Of a stretch of DNA of 64,000 nt, positions 1 through 6,883 are shown in pieces. The translations under genes were made by a program, and so were the position numbers. The DNA is from an uncultured Bacteroidaceae bacterium. GTDB taxonomy: Bacteria; Bacteroidota; Bacteroidia; Bacteroidales; Bacteroidaceae. The stretch is taken from contig CAJORF010000099.1 of assembly GCA_905236985.1 (NCBI GenBank), forward strand, positions 22,380 through 86,379, in the 5' to 3' direction. Under the pieces are notes generated by a model that saw nothing but the letters and a program-made list of their open reading frames with translations, ran no database searches and was not told where the DNA came from. The first letter of the stretch is position 1, and every line of letters starts with the position of its first letter.

Positions 1-971
1 TATGGCCACACGAAACGGAACCAGAAGCGCAGGAACTGATCCGATATCTCGTATGCACTGGTCTTACTGTTGGGCTTGGCTAAAAGAGGTTTCAAACGTG
101 AGATGACATGGAAGTTCTTCTCCAAGTTCTGCAGAAAAGATCCCATATCCTTTTGCATAGCTCCATCGATGTCAGAGCGTCGGTTCAGACCTGCTGCTAT
201 CAGTTGGAGGATGGAGAAATAGGTTGTACCCTCATCGCCGAACTCCTGATTCATCAAGTCGCGCCCCTCGGTAAGGAAGTAGAAGTCCTGCCTACAGAAA
301 TAGTTGAGCATCTTCTCCTTGGTGTAGCAGCCGGAATCCATCAGCAGCTCCACGTATTTTGCTACGCCACCGGTTAACATATAGAGGCATAACAAATCTT
401 CATTTTTATAGTCGGGTTTGTGGTCGTGGAAAATCTGCTTAAGTACATCTATTGAGAATGGCAGCAGTGTGAACTTGGAAGTGGGACGACCATAGAGAGG
501 TTCGTTCTCATCATCAAAGATACGCTTCATCAGCGAACGAATACTGCCCATCGTGATGAGATTGATGTGGGACTCGTTGTGGTAGCGGTCCCACAGGTCT
601 TGCATCTCACTGAAGATGGCCGGATTCACCTTGTAGAGATTTTGGAATTCATCGAACACGACTGTGAAGTGTCGCTGAAGAGACTCACGCATCACTACTT
701 CAAAGAAGTCGCGGAAACGGGTGAGACGTCCATAGACCTTTATGCCTAATTGTGCTTCGACGGCCTGTTGGAACTTGCCACAAAGCACCGCCTCGTTGTC
801 TTTCGAGACGAAGAGATAAGCGTACTGACGGCCTTTGAAGGCTTTGGTAATAAGCGAGGTCTTGCCTACACGCCTACGTCCCATCAATACAGTGAATGTA
901 GCACTTCTTTCCGCCTGTCGTTCATTCTCTTGCATGATGGCAATCTCAGTATCACGATTATAGAATCTCAT
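1..971 (-). CDS. AAA ATPase of the archaeal-ATPase/DUF234 type (3' end outside window)
   Basis: P-loop ATPase of the DUF234 group that is common in Bacteroidetes. The reading frame is open from an ATG at 971 to the window edge (323 codons). Walker A GRRRVGKTSL lies at residues 31-40 and Walker B FTVVFDEFQNL at about 102-112. The visible end reads YEISDQFLRFWFRFVWP, which matches the start of the DUF234 C-terminal domain. Proteins of this family are abundant and poorly characterised; a few are linked to toxin-antitoxin-like or defence functions, but nothing here shows a partner. It is alone on its strand with its own -7 box about 45 bases upstream of the start. Seen: frame and motifs. Known: family fold. 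The cellular role is not known. Confidence 0.85.
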   Translation of the reverse strand, partial: MRFYNRDTEIAIMQENERQAERSATFTVLMGRRRVGKTSLITKAFKGRQYAYLFVSKDNEAVLCGKFQQAVEAQLGIKVYGRLTRFRDFFEVVMRESLQRHFTVVFDEFQNLYKVNPAIFSEMQDLWDRYHNESHINLITMGSIRSLMKRIFDDENEPLYGRPTSKFTLLPFSIDVLKQIFHDHKPDYKNEDLLCLYMLTGGVAKYVELLMDSGCYTKEKMLNYFCRQDFYFLTEGRDLMNQEFGDEGTTYFSILQLIAAGLNRRSDIDGAMQKDMGSFLQNLEKNFHVISRLKPLLAKPNSKTSAYEISDQFLRFWFRFVWP

Positions 972-1017
972 AAATGTAAATTACGATTTATATAAATAGC
1001 CATTTATATTTGCGCTG

Positions 1018-1025
1018 CAAAAGTA
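1018..1025 (-). promoter_or_regulatory. Bacteroidetes-type -7 box for the DUF234 ATPase
   Basis: The minus strand reads TACTTTTG, a match to the TAnnTTTG box. It lies about 45 nt upstream of the ATG at 971. I see no convincing -33 element. Confidence 0.5.
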
Positions 1026-1140
1026 CTAAAAAGAATGATAAGTGAAGAATGAAAAAGTGAAAAAGTGTATTGATTCATGGCAATTCAAAGCAAAAACAAC
1101 TTTCAAGAAGGAGAAAAAGGCAAAATATTTGGAGACAAAC

Positions 1141-1170
1141 AAAAAAAGCCCTCCCGAGGGAACGGGAAGG
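1141..1170 (-). terminator. rho-independent terminator, minus strand
   Basis: On the minus strand CCTTCCCG and CGGGAGGG pair across a TTCCCT loop (one G-T wobble) and are followed by CTTTTTTTG. It lies about 60 bases beyond the stop of the DUF3874 remnant, so it is probably that lost gene's terminator. Confidence 0.65.
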
Positions 1171-1229
1171 CCAATGATTCAAAGCAGCAGGATGTCCTCA
1201 ATACAGGAGCTGCACGGATGTTTTCATAT

Positions 1230-1553
1230 TTAGGCGATGCGGTAGCGGGGGATGGCATAGTAGGTCATGCCGTAGTCCTCGCGCTTGCCCTTGAAGCCCT
1301 GGGCGGTGAGGGCGATGCCGATCTGCACCTTCGTGCCGTGGACGGGTTGGATGAAGGGGTATTCGTGGGCTACGGTGTTGAGGACTTCGGACATCGTGAT
1401 GGCCGCGCAGGGTTCGTCGGGCGCGGGCAGACGGAAGCACTCGGTCACGATGCGCTCCATATCGACGGTCGAACGGTAGGGCTCGTTGTGACGCTGGATG
1501 GTGCGGGTCTCCTCTTCGGTGAACCAATAGCGCTCGCCGTTCTGCAGCTCAGC
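1230..1553 (-). pseudogene. C-terminal remnant of a DUF3874 (VirE-associated) protein
   Basis: An open frame of about 108 codons starts immediately after an in-frame stop at 1554-1556 and ends with a natural stop at 1230. It reads GERYWFTEEETR near its start and ECFRLPAPDEPC in the middle. Both resemble the DUF3874 C-terminal domain that follows VirE-type primase/helicase modules in Bacteroidetes mobile elements. Everything upstream (P-loop, VirE region) is absent. On the plus strand, 1556-1633 encodes RDSWDNPAYGITAMGEGSH and a stop, which looks like the tail of another lost gene; I cannot name it. The interval therefore looks like a deletion scar joining two gene ends. Confidence 0.6.
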
Positions 1554-1673
1554 TCAGGGACTCATGGGACAACCCCGCCTACGGCATCACGGCCATGGGC
1601 GAAGGCAGCCATCGCGTTTATATATTAAGGTGAGGCGGCTGTAGTCTGTAGTCTGTTTTGAAAAAAATATTTT

Positions 1674-2720
1674 TTATCGGGTGACGTTCTGCGTGAGCTT
1701 GACGGCCGCGAACGCCTTCTTGAGGTCTGAAGCTTCGAGTGTGGAGAGCTGTGTCGCAGTGAGGTTGCGTCGTCCGGCGAGGCGGTTGGCCTGTTCCTGA
1801 ATGGCTTTCTCGAACACATTACGCACGTAACGGGCATTGCCGAAGTTGTGGTCCTTGTGTGCCACGGCATATTCCAACCGTTCCTGGAGCATCGTCTCGC
1901 CGTCGTCGGTCAGCGTATATTGTCCCTTCTTGGCATACATCTTGAAGATGTCCACGAGATCGGCGGCCGAGTAGTCGGGGAAGTTGATGTAGCGGTTGAA
2001 GCGCGACTGGAGACCCGGATTGGAGTCAATGAAGCGCTGCATCTCATTGGGGTAGCCTGCGATGATGACCACGAGTTTGTCGCGGTCGTCCTCCATGCGC
2101 TTGAGGAGCGTGGAGACAGCTTCCTGACCATAGTCGCGCCCTGGGTCTTCGGGTGTCAGTGAGTAGGCTTCGTCGATGAAGAGGACGCCGTTGAGGGCCG
2201 AGTCGATGACGGCGTTGGTCTTCACCGCTGTCTCGCCGAGGTACTGTCCGACGAGTCCTGCACGGTCGGTCTCTACGGTGTGGCCCTTCTTGAGGATGCC
2301 GAGGTCTTTGTAGATACGTGCCACGATGCGCGCCACGGTGGTCTTACCCGTACCGGGGCTGCCGGTGAAGACGAGATGGTAGGACATCTTGGGCGTCTTC
2401 ATGCCCTTCTCCTCACGTTGTTTCTGCACCTTGACGAAGTTGGCGAGTGAGTGCACCTCATTCTTGACGGCCTCGAGGCCGATGAGCTCGTCGAGTTCCT
2501 CGTAGGGGTCGCCTTCGATGGCGGCATTGATGGTGACAGTGTCGCGCTCGCCGCCGTAGTCCAGCGATTGATTGCTCTTGGATGGACCTTCGGGATTCTC
2601 GATGTCGCTGCCGCTATTCTCGCCATCTTCGGTGACAACGGCAACAATAGTCAGGACACCCATGACAATGAAGGCGACTGCGACGATAATAATGACGATT
2701 TGTTTGCTACTGAATTCCAT
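1674..2720 (-). CDS. Membrane-anchored AAA+ ATPase, SpoVK/CbbX-like
   Basis: A 348-residue AAA+ ATPase. Residues 7-29 form one hydrophobic N-terminal segment (signal anchor), followed by an acidic linker. The AAA+ core starts near residue 72: GLEAVKNEV at 81-89, Walker A GSPGTGKTT at 120-128, Walker B GVLFIDEAYSL at 178-188, sensor 1 VVIIAGYPN and an arginine-finger region SRFNRYI near 239. The closest families are the CbbX/SpoVK-like AAA+ proteins, which remodel or activate partner proteins; with the anchor it probably acts at the inner membrane. Its first 14 bases overlap the end of the VanZ-like gene, so the two are probably translationally coupled. The client protein is unknown. Confidence 0.85.
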   Translation of the reverse strand: MEFSSKQIVIIIVAVAFIVMGVLTIVAVVTEDGENSGSDIENPEGPSKSNQSLDYGGERDTVTINAAIEGDPYEELDELIGLEAVKNEVHSLANFVKVQKQREEKGMKTPKMSYHLVFTGSPGTGKTTVARIVARIYKDLGILKKGHTVETDRAGLVGQYLGETAVKTNAVIDSALNGVLFIDEAYSLTPEDPGRDYGQEAVSTLLKRMEDDRDKLVVIIAGYPNEMQRFIDSNPGLQSRFNRYINFPDYSAADLVDIFKMYAKKGQYTLTDDGETMLQERLEYAVAHKDHNFGNARYVRNVFEKAIQEQANRLAGRRNLTATQLSTLEASDLKKAFAAVKLTQNVTR

Positions 2721-3204
2721 AGTAAAGAGTGAAAAATGAAAGAGTGAAAAGGGTTGCGTTAACGTTAACGTTTTCGTGAGATTTCATCATCTCAATGATG
2801 ACATAGATGAGGAAGGGGAAGGCGTAGAAAACCATATCTATGGCATCGAAGGTACCAGGGAGGAGGCCAGCCCATTGCATGAGTTCGGAGCCTACGCCTA
2901 AGGCGGGGATGAAAGCGGCTATGAGCAGGCGACTCTGCACGCTGTTCTCTGAGAGGATGGCATCGATGATGAGGATGTATGCTGTTGCCCAAAGGGCTCC
3001 GGGGAGGCTGTAGAGGAACCAGTTGGGCACTGCCCAACCCGCAACGAACATCCGTCCGTGCTGCACAATGATGCCAAAGCCCAAATCCCATGCGACCTTG
3101 TGGATGAGGAGCAAGGGCGGTCGCATGAGGAGATAGATGCACCCGCCGATGATCAGCAGGAGGATCGACAGGGAAATCTTCTCAGAGGACAGAATAGGGC
3201 GCAT
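2707..3204 (-). CDS. VanZ-like small membrane protein with repeat-derived C-terminus
   Basis: A 165-residue protein with about four or five hydrophobic segments. The stretch SELMQWAGLLPGTFDAIDM resembles the VanZ-family signature (acidic residue, Q, then Asp before the last helix); VanZ-like proteins are small membrane proteins, mostly of unknown function. The last 20 or so codons do not look native. From about 2775 downward the frame runs through tandem AACGTT units and then through the TTTTCAC/CTTTCAT junction repeat, giving LFTLSFFTLYYGIQ before a stop that lies inside the next gene. The original stop has probably been lost or displaced by repeat insertion. The rseP stop (3228) is just upstream of its start, in the same direction. 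Confidence 0.7.
   Translation of the reverse strand: MRPILSSEKISLSILLLIIGGCIYLLMRPPLLLIHKVAWDLGFGIIVQHGRMFVAGWAVPNWFLYSLPGALWATAYILIIDAILSENSVQSRLLIAAFIPALGVGSELMQWAGLLPGTFDAIDMVFYAFPFLIYVIIEMMKSHENVNVNATLFTLSFFTLYYGIQ
2719..2752. repeat. Junction repeat, TGAAAAATGAAAGAGTGAAA family
   Basis: A low-complexity copy made of GTGAAAAATGAAAGAGTGAA-like units. The same wording recurs around 21767-21896 and 61606-61635. Here it is translated on the minus strand as part of the VanZ-like protein tail. Confidence 0.6.
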
Positions 3205-3227
3205 CTAAAGTGAAAGCGTGAAGGATG

Positions 3228-4634
3228 TTAGAAAAGGAACTTGACGGCGTCGTTGAAGAGGGCAAGGGCCATGAGGGCAAAGAGGAGAGCCATGCCGACG
3301 TATTGCGCGCGTTCCATAAACTTATCCGAGGGCGGGCGGCGGGTCACGGCTTCGACAAGGAGGAAGAATATATGACCGCCATCAAGCCCCGGAATGGGCA
3401 GGATGTTCATCACAGCAAGGATGATGGAGATGAAAGCGGTGATGTTCCAGAAAGCCTCCCAGTTCCATGAGGCGGGGAAGAGGTTGCCGATGGTGCCGAA
3501 GGAGCCTACGCTCTTCGCTCCCTTCTTGGTGAAGATATACTTCAGGTCGCTGACATAACCCTTCAACGTCTCCCAACCGTATGTGATGCCGGCGGGCAGA
3601 CTCTCCCAGAAACCGTAGTCGTGGTGGATGTAAGCTTCCTGGTAGTATGTGATATAGTGTAATTGTGTGACACCCATCAGGTAATGCTCATCGAGGGTGA
3701 GGGTAACGGTGTCCGGCGCCGCTCCTTCGTTGGCAAAGACGATGGGCAGCTGACGCAGCTTCAGGCTGTCCTCATGCGAACAACCGACGGCAAGGATGTC
3801 GGCCTTGCGTCCCATGATGGCATTGAAGTCGCTCCACCACTGTATGTCATGACCATCGACGCTAAGAATACGCGCACCCTTCTTCATGCCAGCCTGAGCG
3901 GCAGCGGAAGCAGGCACAACGCTATCAATGCGAGAGGGCACATTAACGGAGAGGAAGCGTGGATCCTGTTCGATCATCTCCAGCAGGTTAACCCCCTCCT
4001 CGGGCATCGTGATCTCCACTTCCTTACCGTCGCGGAGCACCGTGACGACCTTGGCCTCGGAGATGGCGCGATAGACTGTGCCGTCCCAGCCTTCAAGTGC
4101 TTCACCATCCACTTTCACAGGGATGTCGCCATCGACAAAGCCGAGTTGTTCAGCCATCTCGTTATAGGAGAAGCCATCGCTGATGTTGCGCATGGGCAAC
4201 GTGTTGCTACCCCAGACGAAGAGGATCATGGCATAGATGAACAGCGCGAGGAGGAAATTGACCAGCACGCCGCCTACCATGATAAGGAAACGCTGATAGA
4301 CGGGTTTGGCACGGAACTCATCGGGTCGGACGGGCTGCTTCATCTGCTCCGTGTCGAGGCTCTCATCAATCATGCCGGCTATCTTGACGTAGCCGCCAAG
4401 AGGAATCCATCCGATACCGTACTCGGTCTCATTATCCGCCATCTTGGGGAAGAGACGTGTGAACCACTTATCCTTCGTCGAGAAGAGATGGAACTTCCAG
4501 TCAAAGAACATAAAGAACTTCTCCACGCGCACCTTGAAGAGCTTGGAGAAGAAGAAATGGCCGCCCTCATGCAGGACGATGAGGATGGCAAAACAGAGAA
4601 TCAATTGAAAGGTTTTAATCCAAAAAACGCTCAT
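3228..4634 (-). CDS. rseP: RIP zinc metalloprotease RseP (site-2 protease, M50)
   Basis: Inner-membrane intramembrane protease; family members clip transmembrane segments of anti-sigma factors and leftover signal peptides. The 468-residue length is normal. The zinc motif HEGGH is at residues 22-26 in the first membrane helix, and the third ligand motif NILPIPGLDGGH lies near residue 410. Between them are two PDZ-like regions; the second begins SRIDSVVPASAAAQAGM. The last helices end at the C-terminus. The ATG at 4634 is directly preceded by a GTTTAACG junction repeat. In many bacteroidetes it follows dxr, and the same order is kept here, with a four-helix-bundle ORF inserted between them. Confidence 0.95.
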   Translation of the reverse strand: MSVFWIKTFQLILCFAILIVLHEGGHFFFSKLFKVRVEKFFMFFDWKFHLFSTKDKWFTRLFPKMADNETEYGIGWIPLGGYVKIAGMIDESLDTEQMKQPVRPDEFRAKPVYQRFLIMVGGVLVNFLLALFIYAMILFVWGSNTLPMRNISDGFSYNEMAEQLGFVDGDIPVKVDGEALEGWDGTVYRAISEAKVVTVLRDGKEVEITMPEEGVNLLEMIEQDPRFLSVNVPSRIDSVVPASAAAQAGMKKGARILSVDGHDIQWWSDFNAIMGRKADILAVGCSHEDSLKLRQLPIVFANEGAAPDTVTLTLDEHYLMGVTQLHYITYYQEAYIHHDYGFWESLPAGITYGWETLKGYVSDLKYIFTKKGAKSVGSFGTIGNLFPASWNWEAFWNITAFISIILAVMNILPIPGLDGGHIFFLLVEAVTRRPPSDKFMERAQYVGMALLFALMALALFNDAVKFLF

Positions 4635-4643
4635 ATAAATTTT

Positions 4644-4673
4644 CGTTTAACGTTTAATGTTTAACGTTTAACG
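4644..4673. repeat. Junction repeat, CGTTTAAC family (left copy)
   Basis: About four period-8 units of CGTTTAAC/CGTTTAAT immediately upstream of rseP. It is in inverted orientation to the copy at 5111-5138, so the two flank the four-helix-bundle ORF. Confidence 0.7.
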
Positions 4674-4720
4674 ATGTGTTACCAATCGTTTGTTAAGCAG
4701 TAAAACTAATGAATAATAGA

Positions 4721-5083
4721 TTATTGAATTCTTTCTTGAATATTCTGTTTGAGTTTGGATAGCATTTGTGAAACCCGTGAAAAGCTTTCGGATAATGAAT
4801 CCAATTTATCTTGTTCCAAAAAACCTAATCCTACTGAAAGGTCCAACTGGCTCCAGACCTCAGAAAGCGATCCATAGGCTACGGAAATATGATATAATTG
4901 TTCTTTAGGAGAAAGTCGTCCCATTCCTTCAGCTATGTTTGATGTTAACGAAATTGCAGCCCGTCGTATTTGCGAACATAAAGCGAACTTTTCCTCAACA
5001 GGAAAGGTTTTCTGCAACTGATATATATTTATAACTAATTGTCTTGAAAGTTGATAAACTTCTAATCGCTCAAAAGAAAACAT
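4721..5083 (-). CDS. Four-helix-bundle protein (23S rRNA intervening-sequence/S23 family)
   Basis: A 120-residue, all-helical protein of the four-helix-bundle family first seen as ORFs in 23S rRNA intervening sequences. Diagnostic stretches are FERLEVYQLSRQLV near the start, QIRRAAISLTSNIAEGMGR in the middle, and an ELDxxxxLGFL-like segment. The molecular function of the family is unknown; copies occur as scattered solitary genes. Base composition is visibly more AT-rich than the neighbours. It sits between rseP and dxr, which normally adjoin, and is bracketed by inverted CGTTTAAC repeats (4644-4673 and 5111-5138). That suggests a cassette that entered this junction. No rRNA is nearby. Confidence 0.85.
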   Translation of the reverse strand: MFSFERLEVYQLSRQLVINIYQLQKTFPVEEKFALCSQIRRAAISLTSNIAEGMGRLSPKEQLYHISVAYGSLSEVWSQLDLSVGLGFLEQDKLDSLSESFSRVSQMLSKLKQNIQERIQ

Positions 5084-5110
5084 ATAAACGAATTATTATA
5101 GCTGCGAAGA

Positions 5111-5138
5111 TTAAACGCTAAACGTTAAACGTTAAACG
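5111..5138. repeat. Junction repeat, CGTTTAAC family (right, inverted copy)
   Basis: Units of TTAAACG, the reverse complement of the copy at 4644-4673. The dxr stop codon (5125-5127) and its last three codons (Phe-Asn-Val) lie inside it. Confidence 0.7.
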
Positions 5139-6300
5139 AACTTGAGAGGAATGCGGCGGCGATGCGGCGCGCTTGAGCGTCGCTCTGTAAGTAATCCTCG
5201 TAAGTGGGTTGTTTGATGAAGGTGGCGCGCTGGAGTGTTTCCTCAATGATATCAGCCATTTGCAGGAAACGGCAGCGACCTTCGAGGAAGGCACGGTTGA
5301 CAATCTCGTTGGCTGCATTGACGATGCAGGGGGCATTGCCACCGCGATGGAGTGCAACGTAAGCGAGGGCGAGACAGCGGAAACGGTCGGTGTCGGGACG
5401 CTCGAAGGTCAGGTCGTGCATGGTGAACCAGTCGAGGCGGTCGAAGTCGCTCTGCAAACGCTCGGGGAAGGAGAAGGCCAGCTGGATCGGGACGCGCATG
5501 TCAGGCACACCGAGCTGCGCCTTGACAGCACCGTCGGCAAACTGCACAGCACTATGCACAACGCTCTGCGGATGCACGACAACCTGAATGTGTTCGGGCT
5601 CCACACCGAAGAGCCATTTGGCCTCGATGACCTCGAAGCCTTTGTTCATCATCGAAGCGGAGTCGATGGTGATCTTGGCTCCCATATCCCAGTTGGGATG
5701 CTTGAGTGCCATGGCGGGCGTGACGGTCTCGAGCTGCTCACAGGTGAAGGTGCGGAAGGGACCGCCCGAAGCGGTGAGGATGATCTTCTCGATGGGTGAC
5801 ACTTCACCCATCATGCTCTGGAAGATCGCAGAGTGCTCACTATCGACAGGGAGAATAGGCACTTGATACTGACGGCAGAGGCCATTGATGAGTTCGCCTG
5901 CCACAACCATTGTCTCCTTGTTGGCCAATGCGATGGGTTTGCCCGCGCGAATGGCGGCTATCGTAGGCGGCAGACCAGCGAAACCGACCATGGCCGTGAG
6001 CACCATATCCACTTCGGGGGATTCCACCACTTGGCACAGGGCATCAGCACCGGCATAGACGGCAATGGGCAGGTCAGCGAGGGCATCGCGCAGCGGCTCG
6101 TAGTGCGACTCGTCAGCGATGACCACGGCAGCGGGTTTGAACTGACGTGCCTGCTCAGCGAGCAGTTCCCAGCGGTGGTTGGCGGTGAGGACACGTGCCT
6201 CGAAGCGGTCAGCGTGTGCTGCGATGACCTGCAGGGCCTGCGTGCCGATAGAGCCTGTGGAGCCGAGGATGGCTATTTGTTTTGGTGTCTCTTGGTTCAT
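5125..6300 (-). CDS. dxr: 1-deoxy-D-xylulose 5-phosphate reductoisomerase
   Basis: Cytoplasmic NADPH enzyme that makes 2-C-methyl-D-erythritol 4-phosphate, the second step of the non-mevalonate isoprenoid pathway. The 391-residue length is normal. The Rossmann motif GSTGSIG is at residues 13-19. The metal/substrate region PVDSEHSAIFQ and the SGGPFR motif are intact, as is the MNKGFEVIEA segment. The C-terminus ends SSSFNV, where FNV and the stop are read from the CGTTTAAC junction repeat, so the native end has been slightly replaced. rimM and murA lie upstream on the same strand (38 bases to rimM), so they may be co-transcribed. Confidence 0.96.
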   Translation of the reverse strand: MNQETPKQIAILGSTGSIGTQALQVIAAHADRFEARVLTANHRWELLAEQARQFKPAAVVIADESHYEPLRDALADLPIAVYAGADALCQVVESPEVDMVLTAMVGFAGLPPTIAAIRAGKPIALANKETMVVAGELINGLCRQYQVPILPVDSEHSAIFQSMMGEVSPIEKIILTASGGPFRTFTCEQLETVTPAMALKHPNWDMGAKITIDSASMMNKGFEVIEAKWLFGVEPEHIQVVVHPQSVVHSAVQFADGAVKAQLGVPDMRVPIQLAFSFPERLQSDFDRLDWFTMHDLTFERPDTDRFRCLALAYVALHRGGNAPCIVNAANEIVNRAFLEGRCRFLQMADIIEETLQRATFIKQPTYEDYLQSDAQARRIAAAFLSSSFNV

Positions 6301-6337
6301 ATAGGATTCTGATTGTTGCGATGGAATCGCAACGGAA

Positions 6338-6883
6338 TTAACGGTTCAGGGTCAATAATTCGTCGGGAACGCTGACGTAGAGGCGACGCTCGCGGTGGTC
6401 AGCACGGAGGATGAAATCTTCGTGGGCAGGGATGAGGATTTCCTTGCCGTCGGGCGTTGTCACTTCGAGGAGGACGTTGGAGGTCTGGTCATAGACGGCG
6501 GTGACGGAGCCGAGGGGAAGACCCTCGGAAGAACCCTCGTGAACACTAACGACTTCGAAGCCTTTGAAATGCAACCAGGTGAGTTCTTCCTCGTCCATCT
6601 CGGAGGGCGTGAGGGCCTTGGGAAAGAAGACGTCGGCACCGATAAGGGCTTGGGCACTGTCAGCGGTGTCGATATCCTCGAACTTCAGCAGGGCTACGGT
6701 GTCCGAGCGAAAGCGCCACTCCTCAAGGAAGAAAGGCACCAGCAGGCCATCGAGGCGCAGGAAGAGGTAGTCGGCCTCAACCCGATCCCAGACATCGTCG
6801 GAAAACTGGAAAGCCACTTCGCCCCGCACGCCGTGCGTGCGCGTGAGCGTACCGATTTGATATACCTCCTCCTCCCTAATCAT
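6338..6883 (-). CDS. rimM: Ribosome maturation factor RimM
   Basis: Assists late assembly of the 30S head domain by binding ribosomal protein S19. The N-terminal RimM domain begins YQIGTLTRTHGVRGEVAFQF-like text; the C-terminal PRC-barrel follows, with LLEVTTPDGKEILIPAHEDF near residue 140. I start it at the ATG at 6881-6883 (MIREEEVYQIG), giving 181 residues. The longer frame up to 6949 would be translated from within murA and lacks family similarity. The ATG lies 8 bases inside the end of murA, a classic coupled overlap, with GGAGGAGG just after the start. Confidence 0.93.
   Translation of the reverse strand: MIREEEVYQIGTLTRTHGVRGEVAFQFSDDVWDRVEADYLFLRLDGLLVPFFLEEWRFRSDTVALLKFEDIDTADSAQALIGADVFFPKALTPSEMDEEELTWLHFKGFEVVSVHEGSSEGLPLGSVTAVYDQTSNVLLEVTTPDGKEILIPAHEDFILRADHRERRLYVSVPDELLTLNR

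Noticed and set aside
3961..4020. GC-rich CCCCCTCCTCGGG in rseP as another palindromic element
   Set aside because: It lacks the AGACCC end and the hairpin, and the encoded MPEEGVNLLE fits the natural PDZ linker of RseP.
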